A DNA stretch of 64,000 bases. It comes from Chiua virens. Taxonomy: Eukaryota; Basidiomycota; Agaricomycetes; Boletales; Boletaceae. The stretch is from positions 744,001 to 808,000 of the forward strand of contig JAHNUO010000003.1 of the NCBI GenBank assembly GCA_019787685.1. The letters run 5' to 3'. Within the stretch, counting starts at the first letter, position 1. Each line of letters opens with the position of its first letter. A program made the translations under genes and the position numbers. Of this stretch, positions 37,441 to 48,819 are shown piece by piece. The notes beneath the pieces were generated by a model. It was not told the DNA's origin and made no database searches. It saw nothing but the letters and a program-made list of their open reading frames with translations.

Positions 37441-39158
37441 TCAAGCATCGTCATTGAACATCCATACACTATTGGGGGGCACAGCACCGTGGGACATGAG
37501 ATATTGGGTGTCGATCCGCTGCGAGAGGGGAGCCAAAGCCATGTCTTGCAAACTCGTAGGCACAAACAGACCAGTCGATGGTACGAAAAACGTTGCCGGC
37601 ACCTTGTCGTTCTGCGCGCCAGTAAAGGTGGCGAACTGACCGGGCGGCGGTGTAGATACGTCCATAAACGTAGTCATTTGTACTGTACGATCGCCAAGCG
37701 ACGATTCCGTCGGCGTAGGCGAATAGCTAAGCCCCGGAGTCGACGGGCTGGAGCTGTAAGATGACGGGCTGGTGTTGTCCATCCTAGTGACTTGCAGACC
37801 TTCCGTATATAGGTTCCCAGCTGGCAAAGTTGCACACCTCTTGAGCGAGCCAGTCCTCGGTTCTTTGGGCGAAATAACGCTGAAAGATGTCCGAACCAGA
37901 TCCGTATCGCCAACCATAGGTGAGTTTCCAGACAGGAGGATGTCGGTTTCACTCTTGCTCTTCGTAAGAACACGTTTCGAGGTGGATTGCACTGCAGGCA
38001 ATTTACCAACCCAAAGACGCCACTCAAGGGCTTCTCCGAGCGCACGTTCACATCGACCGATCTCACGTGGTGGGAGACCGGACAGCTTAGCCCACGCGCG
38101 ATTCGAATAGCAACGGTCTTGCATGAATTTTGATGCCAAGATCAGCGACGCCAAGAACGCACGACGGGGACAGAGAAGAGGGGAAGGAAGCGGTGGAAGT
38201 GGAGGAAGGGCATCATCTGTCTTCGGGCTGTGGGCTGACACCCTGTCAGCATCAAGGTTCGACTTCGTTGAAAGCAAAAGGTTGGGTTCGTGGAGAACCG
38301 GGTTGATGCGAACTGTGGCTAGTAGATTGTCCGTAGGCGGAATGTCGGCGGAGTGAATTGAATCGCAGAGGTCGGTGTCGAAGTCGATGCCGACCTCACC
38401 TTGAGATATCCGTTCTTCATCCGATCCCAGAGAGGAAGACGATGAGAAGGCTTGCTTCTCTTTCCGAACGAGATCGGGAATCTTTGACCGAATAGCTTCG
38501 AGATAGCACAGCGCGGTTTGAAGGACATTCCCTGAAGTCCGCGAACGACGGAGCACCTCGTGGACGAAGCCTGTCATCGGGGCGACATCGGGGCGCTGAA
38601 GTTGCGGGTCTGCGACGAGTTGGGCGGAATATACTGCAACGGGGGAGAATGGGAGGCGTGGGATGTGTTGTTGGAGAGATCGGAGAGGGTAATACGTATC
38701 GCGGGTGACGGGATTGATTGTAGTTGTAGGGTAGTGGTGATCCGACGAGACGGTCGGGCGACCCGATGTCAGGAACACCGTAGGTATGTCTTGCTGTGGC
38801 CATATGTCGCATAACGATTTTACGGCTCGGTCTTTATTGGAGGAAAGACTTGAATAAAAGAATAGAGATCAGAAGGAAGTGGCTCACCGACGAGACTGAA
38901 CGCAAACTTGGACTTTTGGTTGTCGCGGAGTTTGGACTCGCGGGGTGGATGGTGTGCATGCCGTGGGCGGTCGGGTTCGGAGAGAGCGCGGGGAGATGAA
39001 GAGACGGAGGAGGCCGGAGTTACTAGATAGGCAAGTGGCGATGAAGTTCGAGGGGGGATAGACTGGAGCGAGGCGTGGTAGGGTTGCCAACGAACCCTTG
39101 TATGAGAAGTCGAGGGAGAACCCCGATGGGGGAATGAATGGGCGGCAGGTCGAACCAT
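37441..39158 (-). CDS. Pho80/Pcl-type cyclin
   Basis: Cyclin of the PHO80 family, partners of Pho85-like cyclin-dependent kinases in nutrient sensing and G1 control. Two exons: 38888-39158 (starts MVRPAAHSFPHRGSP) and 37441-38789. The intron splits at LV|DIPTVFLTSGRPTV; upstream of that junction the second-exon frame has no better ATG. The cyclin box begins MTGFVHEVLRRSRTSGNVLQ TALCYLEAIRSKIPDL, is interrupted by a long acidic/serine-rich insertion of about 110 residues, and resumes CPRRAFLASLILASKFMQDR and YSNRAWAKLSGLPPREIGRC. Such insertions inside the box are common in basidiomycete Pcl-like cyclins. The C-terminal 170 residues are Ser/Thr/Pro-rich. Closest yeast counterpart by motif is Pcl5 or a similar Pcl; this is inference. 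Complete, no frame problem. Confidence 0.85.
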
Positions 39159-41209
39159 GAACTAAGAAAAGTAGACGAGAAATATCGGTGTGAAAGAAGT
39201 GAGCGAGGAGAAAAATATGCGTGGCTGGATGGGTTATCTAGAGTACAAGGTTGGCAGCATTGATGTTGATGAATAAGGTAGGGATTCCAAGAGGCAAAAA
39301 AACGAGTTTGTCGGAGGCAGTTTGACGGGCGTGTTTGGCGAATCGGAGACTTGCGTATCGGTACATCGTGGCAGGGGTCGGGTTGCAAGGACGGGTCTAA
39401 AGTCTACAAGACTCTAGAATGTCCTTGGGTTGTACAGTACTCTCCTATTGCAGGAGAACGGTGTACAGAAGGGAAAGGATGAAACGAAGAAGCGCTGGGC
39501 GTCTGGTCAGTAGGGGAGGGGGAGGGAGAAGAAGTCCTAAATACTCTCTGTCCAGTTGACTCGGGCGCTCTAAAATGGAGGAGTCACTCCCACCCCTGTC
39601 CCCCTGATACCACTCCACGGGGTCCGTTGGTCGCACCGCCCGCACCCCGTCGCCGCCGCGCGATCGTGACTCACAACGTTGCCTTGTAGCGCGCCCTGTA
39701 ACGAGTCAATACTACCACATGTGTTGTTTCAGCCACACTGAGAGTATTAAAGCAGTCATGGTTCTCTGTGCTCGGTCCTTCCGCAGCAGTAGCACTCCTT
39801 TTTTGTCCTGGTGCTGAGCCACTGACGTCTTCTCAGCATCCGACCCATCATTTCATCACCCGGTTGATCCATATAGTACTTTGTTTCGTCCACGCTGTAG
39901 ATAGGAGGGTTGTTTGGCGTTGTCCCTTTCGCCCCTTTGGTCACCCCTATATCAACAATGACAGCACGTTTCCATGCTCCGGACGCAGTGTCACTGGCGT
40001 ACACAACTTAACAAGACTGATATCACTGCCTCCACAAATCGGTTACGAAGCACTGATCATCCTTACCGCATGTTCTCCATGAGTTGCCCTCACCATTCCG
40101 GTGCGACTCGATGGCCGGACGTACTCACGCTTTCTATGTGACTCCGTCGACCGGATCCGCAACTCGCGCCACTCATCGGATCCAAGCAACGTTCCCGAAT
40201 CACAAGCTGGCGTTAGTCTTAAACGCCTCTTCATATCATGGCATCGTGTCGAGCTGGTCTAACCATCGGACAACTTGAACACAGTAGGTGTATTAGTGGC
40301 CGTAATTACATCATGGAAGGGCGGCCCAATCACAGATGGTGCATTACCGTGACAAGGACCTCAACGACAATGATGCATCAGTTTGACAAGTACTGTATCA
40401 CCAAGGCAGTCGTGAGCCTGATATCCACTGATGAGTCGCCACCAATGGCAATGTGTCGTCACTGAAACGCCGGGAGGTAAGTTCTATTTCTAGTTGATCA
40501 CTCAGGCTGGCACAACCTGACGCAATCAGAAGCAGTGCTCGCGTCCACTCGCTGCAACTTGGACTACTCTGGATTCCTCAGATCACTCACGTCAAAGATA
40601 TTGATAGCAACGAACTCTCGCTAGTCACAGGCTGAGTATGACTGCTGGATTCGCTTTTCATCTGCAAGGATGATTGCGCCCTTATACACGGTCTTCCTCG
40701 AGCCCTAATTGGCAGAGACGTCGAATGCTTATCCTGGGTGTTTATGATGGACGGAGACTACTCCTGTGTTAAAACAATCTGGATACATAGTGAGTGAAAC
40801 TCGACGAATGTGACGTAGCTGGTAATGGTTACAGTTACGAATGGAAAACGTAGAGGTTCAAGCAACCTCCAAAAGGTGGTTGTCGTTGATGACGACCCAA
40901 ACTCATCCCTGCAGCTTACCGAGTCAGTCACGCATACCTCCGTGTGTGCTGGGGTGATAGGGACTGACTCTACTTATCCCGATGTTGGATCCACAGCTGC
41001 AGAAGTGCTTATTAGTCAAGGTCCAACATTCTGTTGTCTTGGCGTTGTGAGATTTTCTGGTTAATGGCGTTACATAGTTTTGAGTACTTGAGTTACGGCG
41101 CACAGCCACTGATCGTGAGATGCCTTTCTCAGGAAAAATTGGAGGAAGAGTGGTCCAGTGACCAAACGTATTGATACTTTGCATCACCCCCGCTGATCGA
41201 TAGTCCGCC
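39159..41209. other. intergenic between divergent cyclin and PP5 genes
   Basis: About 2 kb. The first 500 bp read on the minus strand are C/T-rich, as expected of the cyclin promoter and 5' leader. 39700-41200 has short frames on both strands (for example a minus-strand run with CYCCGRTEH near 39770) but no splice-supported gene. Confidence 0.4.
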
Positions 41210-43630
41210 ATGAGCGATGCTTCATCCTCTTCCTCGATACCCACATCACCCGCTTCATCCACCCTCACAGTCGCTGCCCTCACCCGAGTTGCACTCGCTC
41301 AGCCTTGAGAGACGTGACCGATCAGGACAGGGTACAGGCCGCCCAGTTGAAATCAGAGGCCTAATAAAGCCTTCACAAGTATGTTCTCATGTTCAATCAG
41401 CCATAGCAACTTGATGATTGTGTATATAGATCACAACTTCACAACTGCTGTCACTCTCTACTCGAGAGCCATCGAGCTGAATCCGAAGGATGCCACGTTC
41501 TGGTGTAATCGAGCCGTTGCAAGAACGAAGCTAGAAGAGTACGGATTTGCGCTCGACGACGCGTGTGAGTGGATATTGTGCTTCGTCCTGGTCAGGCGAG
41601 ATTCATGACGATTAGCCAAGGCAATTGAGGTCGATCCAAAGTATGCAAAAGCGTATTATAGGTGCATGCATCTTATTTTGCACGCGTGTGGACAGGAGTT
41701 GTTAATCGGGAACATTAGACGAGCGACGTGTTACCTTCAAATCGCCAAACCTCAGTTGGCAGTCGCTGATTTCAAGAGGGTCGTTGCCTTGGAACCGAAG
41801 AATGACATTGTTAAATCGCAGCTGGCAGCAACTCAAAAGCTTGTTCGAAAAATTGAATTTGAGAAGGTATGGGATCTAGTCGAACCGTTTCCAGTCCGTG
41901 CTGAGCTTTCTCTAGGCGATAGAAATGGAGGAGGAAAAGAATGCCGTAGAACGTTGTCTGGAAATTATAGCACAAGGTTTTCCCAGTCACTCATCTGCGC
42001 GGTCATGTTTGTTGACGATTGTGGAATAGGTGGCTGCGATGTAGAGAACGACTATACGGGTCCGAAACTAGACACGACTGAAGACGGAAAGTATAAAATC
42101 ACGCATGATTTCATATTAAAGATAATCGAGTGGTTTAAGCAAGGCAAGAAGCTTTCGCGGAGATACGCATGGGAGATCGTACTTGGCGCCCACTTGGCTT
42201 TTGTGGAAGAAGACAGCTTGGTCACTCTCGATCTCCCAGAGGGGGTGACCTGCGACGTCATTGGAGATGTTCACGGTGTGTATTAGGAACGAATTTGTGT
42301 GGTGTGATGACCAGACGTACACTCCGACAGGGCAATTTTATGATTTACTTCATTTGTACTCGCTCACTGGACCACCCTCACTTAATCACTGTCTATTGAT
42401 GAACGGCGATCTGGTTGACAGAGGATCTTGGTCTATTGAAGTGATATTGACTGCATTCGCGTATAAATGTGAGTACTAATTGAGTTGCGCGGCTTTCTAA
42501 AGGCTGAGCTTGAGGAACGTTAGGGTTATACCCTAACCGAATGTTCGTCAATAGAGGTAATCACGAAGCAAAGGAGATGAACCGGACATATGGCTTCGAA
42601 GGCGAAGCCAAGCATAAGCATGGAGAACAGACGTACAAGGTGCAGAAATACAAATTTGGATCTTGGCAGAAAGACTGACGTGTATCTCAAATCAAGCTTT
42701 TCGCCCATGTATTCACGGAAAGTACGTCGCTGGATGGTAGTTGTCATTTCGAAAACTTGACCCCGCATATAGTACCATTGGCAACTCTGGTTAACGCAAC
42801 AAAGCCCTCCAAGGATATCACACCGAAGACAATACTGTCTCCGGAAAAGCTGAAACGTTACTTCGTCGTTCACGGCGGGTTGTTCAGCAAAGAAGGTGTG
42901 ACACTAGAAGATATACGAAAGATACCACGCATTGGACGTCAACCTGGACAGGAGGGCTTGATGTGTGAGTGTCAACACACCTCTTCCACTCTTTGAGCGC
43001 TAAGTCACTCGGCCTTTAGGTGAAGTATGTATTCGTGGAATAATTCCCGTATAGTCACTAACGCAATCACAGCTACTCTGGACCGACCCTCAAGAGACAC
43101 CAGGGCGTGGGCCAAGTAAACGGGTGCGTGGCCGATTTGGATTTTTGATTCAGGTCGCCTAAGCAGACCATCAGGGCGTTGGTCTTGCTTTCGGACCAGA
43201 CGTTACAAAGCGATGGTGCGACCTAAATGGTGTTACCGGCATCATTCGCAGTCACGAAGTGCGGGAGAGTACGTGGCTTCGCTGCTTGCACAGTCGATGC
43301 TCAATATGTTCTGCAGACGGTTATGCCATCGAACATGACGGACTGTGTACAACTGTGAGTGTTCGTTCACAGATTCACTGCTTGGGTGCCGAGTCTTTAT
43401 TCTAGGTTTTTTCTGCACCAAACTATGTCGATCAAGTGGGGAACAAGGGCGCATATGTACGTAGTACTTGCAGGGCACGTTTGATGTTGATTCACGAGCT
43501 GATGTTTCGCCAACAGATCCGCATAGACGCTGCTGGAGATCTAAAGTACTACCAATTTGATGCACAAGAACATCCACCTTTGAAGCCGATGGCGTACGCA
43601 ATGGGAGGGCTGGCTAGTTTGATGATGTAA
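41210..43630 (+). CDS. PPT1: serine/threonine protein phosphatase 5 (TPR + PP2A-like catalytic domain)
   Basis: PP5/Ppt1 binds Hsp90 through N-terminal TPRs and dephosphorylates chaperones and clients. TPR part: [59 protein letters not shown]. The phosphatase domain keeps all metal-site motifs: GDVHGQF, GDLVDRG, RGNHE, VVHGGLF, RSHEV and SAPNY; it ends [14 protein letters not shown]. About 12 introns are in phase, including a 5-nt exon (GTGAA, 43020-43024) that supplies CE in MCELLWTDP. Exon 1 is damaged: the frame of [14 protein letters not shown] is not that of the ATG at 41210, and an extra C before TAATAAAGCC (about 41360) separates it from NKAFTNHNF. Those two breaks compensate. Either assembly indels or a different start not visible here. 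Immediately upstream of U2SURP. Confidence 0.85.
43020..43024 (+). other. 5-nt microexon of the PP5 gene
   Basis: Sequence GTGAA between two well-formed introns: 42966-43019 (GTGAGT donor, CTAAG branch, CTTTAG acceptor) and 43025-43072 (GTATGT donor, CTAAC branch, CACAG acceptor). With it the product reads GLM-CE-LLWTDPQ, matching the conserved MC(D/E)LLW(S/T)DP of PP5; skipping it shifts the frame. Confidence 0.8.
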
Positions 43631-43709
43631 ATCTTTTGGTGTAGGCGTGGGAATAAATCCTGTGATTTCGCTCTCACTTGAAACTTTGAACATTTGACTA
43701 CGCCATCTC

Positions 43710-46522
43710 ATGGATAAAACAAAATCAAAGTTAGCCTCGTTCTTTGACAACGACGACGAGGAGTCTTCCTTCCCAGTGCGATGGATAGGACCTATTTCTT
43801 TCATGTCAAGACACTCACCATTTTGCTTCATATAACCAGCAAAAGCCACTGGACGACCAAAAGTTGTCCCAGTATGCTCAAGGGAACGTGCGCAAGTCTC
43901 GACGAGAAAAGGAGAAAGAAGCGGCAGAGGCAAAGAAGAGAGAGGAAGAAGAGAGCGCGGTCAAGGCCTACGCCGACTTTCTAGACGCGTTCGAGGGGGA
44001 GGACGTCGGCAGAAAGAAGACGGGGTCGGCGTTCGTTCGAGGGTCGGGAGATGCAAAGACGCTTTACCAGCCCTCTGCCAAGGGTGCGACTGAAAGTGGC
44101 TCTCAGGCGAGGGCGCTGAAGGATGAAATGGAAGAGGCAAGGGCGTTCGTCGTATATGTGGTCTCATAGACTGACTGCTTTTTAGTCTCCAATGACTAGT
44201 GCGCCAAAACCGAAGGGCAAGCGCGCCATGGATGCGTTCCTCGAGGAAATTAAGAGGTGTGCAAAGTCGTGGTGATATCATCCCATCCCTCATCTGTCCC
44301 CGTTTTAGGGAACAGGCCTTGCGAGAGGCTCGGTATTCTCGTTCTGGTATGTCAAGGTAGCATAATGCACTCGTCAGGCTGCTTAGTTCCACCCGTAGCT
44401 CACGGACGGTCCGTCACTGCTTTGGCAGGTTTGTGGTCGCGTGCATCTACGCGTTGCTTTTCTTATCAACTCCACATTAGCCTACGAGGGCCAGAGCGGA
44501 AGTAAGGATCGAGGGGACCCGGAGGTAAGTTGACATCCAGAGTTTCGTCTTTCTCTGCTCTGAACTGCGCTTTCTTAGACATCCAATCTTTTCGTTGCCA
44601 ACCTACCTTCCAACGTCACGGAGCAGTCCTTAGGACAATTCTTTGCTCGCCATGGACCTGTTGGCTCTGTAGGTCTTTGTTTTCCTCCGAGCTCTCACAA
44701 CTTATGATACGTCTCTAGGTCAAAATTATGTGGCCTCGTGGCGATGGAAGTAGTGGTCCTGGTAGCGATATGACTACGTCGAGGCGAAATCGCAACGCAG
44801 GCCTCAGTGGTTTTGTCTCGTTCATGAAACGTAAAGACGCTGAAATTGCGCTGAGAGAATTGGATGGATTTGACTGGGGAGGCTCTGTGTTACGGGTGGG
44901 ATGGAGCAAAGCTGTCCCTATGGCAGCGAAGGCATTGTATGGTACGAATTTTACTGTGCTCTCGTCGCGTCTGAAGCTCGGATCATTTGTGTAGTCACGA
45001 CTCGTCAATCGCGCTCGCGCTCTCCTTCCAGAGGAGGTCATGACAGGGGCAGGAGCAGGAGTCGTTCATATTCCCTAGACCCTCGCTCCCGTTCCAGTGG
45101 CCGCGGGCACAGATCTTCCCGACGGTCACGAAGTCGGTCATATAGCTACAGCCGGTCCCCTTCGCACAAAAGGCGTCGTTCCTACAGTCGTTCGAGGCGA
45201 TATGACAGCCGGAGTCCTCGTCGACGGTCACGCAGTCCTTCCGGGAGACATGGAGAAGACGAGTCTAGTGTCACTGACACGTTTATACGGGCGGTTGCTG
45301 CTGAGGTTAAAGGACACGGTCAAAAGTACGCAGAGAATCTCAAGGAGTGGGAACGAAACAACCCGAAATATGCATTCCTCACGGAGAGGAGGGTGGGTTG
45401 CCTCGTTATCATTTGATTACTTCTCACAACCTGGATTACAGCACCATAGACATGCCTTCTATCGGGGCTTGGTCGAGCGCGATGATGTCGTGGAAGCGCA
45501 TTTTAATGACGATGCACGTTTTCCTTTCTGTCCATGCTGTATATCTCGTTGACACGGTCATATCAGGGGTACAATTCGGTGTATTCTACTGATTCCGCGG
45601 AGGAATCCGAGCAGGAACGTGCAAAAAAGACCATCCTGGGCAGGCTCGCACGGAAAAGGTTTGAGGGGATGTTGCGCGCCCTTTCCGGCAAGCGCGGCGA
45701 ACTTGCTCGTTGTATGACGTTCAGCCTGGAACATGCCGAGGCGGCCCGTGAGGTTGGCACGAAGTTTTTTTGTGTTCTTCGGAAATCTCACCCTTTTCGT
45801 AGGTTTCTGACATCATCATCTCTTCGTTGCTGGTGGACGGCACACCGGTCCCACGCAAGATCGCACGCCTTCACCTCATTTGTGATATCCTTCACAATTC
45901 GGCCGCACCAGTCCCGAGTGCATGGAAGTTCCGCCAGGAGTTCCAATCACGACTTGGCATCGTCTTTGATCATTTTTCCACCATTTATCTTTCCTTCCCT
46001 GGCCGCATCACGGCAGAAACCTTTAAGAAGCAGATCACATCCGTGGTGGATATCTGGGAAGACTGGATTGTTTTTCCGCCGGAGTTCACATCCGAACTTC
46101 GAGTGCGACTTGAGGGTACTGCCCATGCGGAGTTGAAATCAGACGAGCAAGACAACAAGGATGGTGCGACTGCGGAAGCACAATCGGCATATACGTCCCG
46201 GTTCAAGGCCAAGTCTTTCCAACCAGCTCAGGAACCTGGTCCTCGCATTTCTCCAGAGGTTCAGGAAGGTGGTGATGACGTGGACGGTGCGCCTATTGAA
46301 GAGATGGATGTCGATGGTGTGCCGATTGATCAGGACGTCGATGGCGTTCCCCTGGATGAAGATGTTGATGGTGCTCCCCTTGACGAAGACGTTGATGGCG
46401 TTCCTTTGGATGAAAATGTCGATGGGATTCCCTTGGCGAGTGGTCCTGAAGCGGACGATGCCGATGCCGATGGTGAACCTATGGCGGAGGATGATTATGA
46501 CGTGGATGGCGTGCCTTTGTAA
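43710..46522 (+). CDS. U2 snRNP-associated SURP-motif protein (U2SURP/SR140-like)
   Basis: Splicing factor tied to the U2 snRNP. Starts MDKTKSKLASFFDNDDEESS, 80 bp after the PP5 stop. Order: charged helix (SRREKEKEAAEAKKREEEES), RRM (TSNLFVANLPSNVTEQSLGQ for RNP2 and SGFVSFMKRKDAE for RNP1), an RS-rich stretch (44996-45240), a SURP-like motif (DTFIRAVAAEVKGHG ... NPKYAFL), then a CID-type helical domain (GRLARKRFEGMLRALSGKRG, RKIARLHLICDILHNSAAPV, WKFRQEFQSRLGIVFDHFST). In human U2SURP the RRM, SURP and CID occur in this order. In this gene the RS stretch sits between RRM and SURP. One intron (about 45518-45568) needs a GC donor (GAT|GCACGT) to reach GYNSVYSTDS in phase. The C terminus is a tandem VDG-P repeat. 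Otherwise frame is continuous. Confidence 0.88.
46277..46519 (+). repeat. in-frame tandem DVDG(V/A)P(L/I)DE repeat at the U2SURP C terminus
   Basis: Eight near copies of a unit of about 9-10 residues, DVDGxPxDE, run to the last codon (…YDVDGVPL, stop). At the DNA level the unit is about 27 nt (GATGTTGATGGTGCTCCCCTTGAC-like) with many third-position changes, so it is kept at protein level. Strongly acidic, opposite in charge to the basic RS part of the same protein. Likely variable in copy number between strains. Confidence 0.85.
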
Positions 46523-46677
46523 CGTTGGACGTTGCGCCTTGTCATTATATTTTCCGCTTGACTACGCTAATAAAAACTGATATGGAATTCCTAAAGTAAC
46601 GCGAAAATTAAGAAAACACTACTTGCTGCAATGTAATTTATCCACAGGCACGCTCCAGATATGTCCAGCCGAACTTA

Positions 46678-47144
46678 TCAAGTAGAGGGAGGGATCAGAA
46701 TTCTGTCCGAAGGGGTACTGCCCTTGATAACCTCTGCCATGTCTCGGATAGCGGAGTCAAACACACGCGAGGGTGTATGCCGTTGCAACTGTCGAGGAAA
46801 TCGAATACACGCTCTCGAAGTCGTTGCAAAGGGTTCTGCCATGGGCGCCGCGCGTATCGAGACACTCGATACAGTCTGCGCATTAGGTTCCGAACGCGGC
46901 TGAACAACGACATTCGTCAACATTGCACTCATTCCATGTAAAATCGACTTACTTCTCCGGTTGCGACCTTATCTGTTTCGTGAATCAACCTCACAGGATC
47001 CTCCTCTCCCATCTTCTTCCACATCTCCCGGAAGTGTTCGACGGCTTGCAAACTCTCGCTAAAGCGATGCGCCGGTGTGTTGATCAATGCGACGACTTCC
47101 GAGGGCTGCAAAAAGTTCTGATTCGTGCTGTGACTACGAGCCAA
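46678..47144 (-). CDS. small hypothetical protein, two exons
   Basis: Exon 46953-47144 starts MARSHSTNQNFLQPSEVVAL and runs through HFREMWKKMGEEDPVRLIHE to TGE at a GTAAGT donor. The next exon (46678-46875) joins in phase after an AATGCGCAG acceptor, reading TVSSVSIRAAPMAEPFATTS and ending SDRILIPPST. About 130 residues, helical first half, Arg/Ser-rich second half. No family recognised. It converges with U2SURP, leaving about 150 bp between stops. A second open phase over the downstream exon is also protein-like, so the downstream part is less sure than the first exon. Confidence 0.55.
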
Positions 47145-47284
47145 GTTGAGTTTTTCACGATAGGTTCAAGTCTATAAAGCCTTCTAATACTGCAGGGTGA
47201 ATTATCACGCTCCTGACTTTTCCCTGAGTACACATCACAGTTCCTGAGACACTCGTCTCTTAGTATAGATAGTCTGCCTGTACT

Positions 47285-47321
47285 TGGGGTTCCCCATCGT
47301 ATCATATCGTATGGAACCCCA
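47285..47321. repeat. inverted repeat / hairpin, 9-bp arms
   Basis: TGGGGTTCC and GGAACCCCA flank a 19-nt loop, a perfect 9-bp stem. It lies about 95 bp from the left edge of the duplicated gene fragment at 47415 and upstream of the small gene at 47144. CTAG occurs 3 nt after it. It could be a terminator-like or mobile-element end structure; chance cannot be ruled out. Confidence 0.45.
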
Positions 47322-47414
47322 GTCTAGCGCACACATCTCCTCAGCTAATCGCTTCCGAACTCGCCCCTTGATCGTCTGCACGCCTCGGCAGCAGCAGTGG
47401 TCCAGTGTCTACAG

Positions 47415-48251
47415 GACGCACCCAGTATCGATAGTCGAACGGCCATTCCTCGACGCTCGCCATCCATCTTCCTAAGTGATCGCGTGAAAGATAATATCGA
47501 GTGGGGCGTCGACATCGCATCGTAGGTCGATATTTCCCCTCGGCGGAGGAATGTGCGATAACAGAAGTGTCGAGAACTTTTCTGAAACGAAACAGCATTA
47601 TTTCTGACTGTGACAAATATGTATTGGAATTCACCCTGGATCCCTGAGAGTGGGGCAACTCGTCCATCTCACACAGGAAGATTGACTAGTGAAGCATTGG
47701 CTATGCATGGTCCGCACCCCTTCCGCGCTTCTTCCTAGACTCGTGATCCGTCGTCTAAAAGAGACAAGCTGTCGATAGCTTCGTGTCAACATTTTGTTTC
47801 GTTGTACGAGCCCTTCTTTGAGGATAAACCAACAGTCTCTGCAGTATTGTATTGAATACATGGGGATTCTCGAGCGATGAGACTCGGCTGCCAGTCGCGC
47901 GTTATCAGCGGCGTCATCCAAGGCATATCTCGGTAGTGCTGAGGGGAATGGATCACAAGAAACGAGAAGAGAGGTGCTATGATGAATCTTCAAGTTAATG
48001 ATACCTTGGAGAGCGCAGGTTTGTGTTTTGTAAGGGAACCCTTGACCGGAGAAGGCGTTTCCTGTGGGATGGTTTGGCCACTGGGATCATGATGGCAGCG
48101 AGAGAGCCGCGCTGTCTGGTCAGCGCTTTAGCAATCAGCGCTAGGCTCTTCACGCATCTACCGCAAGGAACGCAATTGGTCCCTCGTAACAGATGTCAAC
48201 CAGTCCACGCTAGTTCCTAATCGTTTTGCGCTCTCCATTCGTGGTGGCCAT
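47415..48251 (-). pseudogene. decayed copy of the unidentified gene at 14.8-15.8 kb
   Basis: Reading down from 48251 the copy matches the start of the 14791 gene: ATCAAGATGGC…GAGAGCGC, then the QE-PSPVKGS-TKHKPALSK block, then RYALDDAADNA, DCW-ILKEG-VQR, KDEL-H-Q and EEWPFDY. Homology ends near 47415, at the point equivalent to about 15775. The copy carries an early stop (ACTAG), deletions and frame changes, so it cannot make the protein. Parts of the old frame differ mainly at third positions, which suggests it diverged as a functional sequence before decay. It is the left half of a mosaic; the right half is the SNAPC3 fragment at 48262. Confidence 0.85.
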
Positions 48252-48261
48252 CTTGATAGCA

Positions 48262-48797
48262 AGAGGTAACGACACCGCGTTCTTTGGCCCTCCTTCGGAA
48301 CATATATCCATCCGCAAGTTTCTTGACGACACCACCCAACATGTCTTCACCTCGGCGAGCGACGTGCTTGATCACCCTGGCTGGCAGAACCTTTCAGAAG
48401 ATGAACTGAGCTGCAGTGGCAGTAGAGTGTTCTGCGGGGTGCGTTCATAGAACATCTCGTCCAAAGTCAAACCTAGTCTATGCCCCACGCCCATACCAGC
48501 ACCACCGAACTCAAAGCCGCTGTCGGGGAGGTGTGGAATAATCCAGTGCTCTCTGCATATCTCCACCGCGCGCATGCTTCTGCCGTGAATGCAGTGTATA
48601 GGCCGGGCTGGCGGGCTGGCCTCGAAAGGACGCAAGCGTAAGCATCTACCAGATCCTGAGGCAGCGGAAACCCAGCCAGAGGTGTGCGAAGCTCGATGCC
48701 ATTTCGCTTCGATGCTGGGCGTACGTTCTTTTACCTATGTGTTTCTCCCGTGCAGATGCACTCACGACCCCCTGGATAGGCTGAACCAGGAATCTGG
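48262..48797 (+). pseudogene. truncated copy of the SNAPC3-like gene (5' half)
   Basis: Nearly identical to 54605-55147: FFGPPSEHISIRKFLDDTTQ, HVFTSASDVLDHPGWQNLSE, then after the intron NSKPLSG-type equivalents, GRKRKHLPDPEAAETQPEV and DRLNQES. It has an 11-bp deletion after CCAGAGGTG (about 48682), small indels near 48412 and 48600, and no 3' half. Homology stops at about 48797. High similarity suggests a recent duplication, younger than the neighbouring fragment. Its start codon region is not preserved: the join to the other fragment is within about ten bases of where both ATGs would be. Confidence 0.88.
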
Positions 48798-48819
48798 GTT
48801 CAGGTATTTCACTCTGTAG

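Noticed and set aside
37674..38812. Other open frames over the cyclin gene
   Set aside because: They are shadows of the 445-codon cyclin exon, which alone contains the cyclin box.
44996..45240. RS-rich stretch as a separate SR-protein gene
   Set aside because: It is in phase between the RRM and SURP exons of the U2SURP gene.
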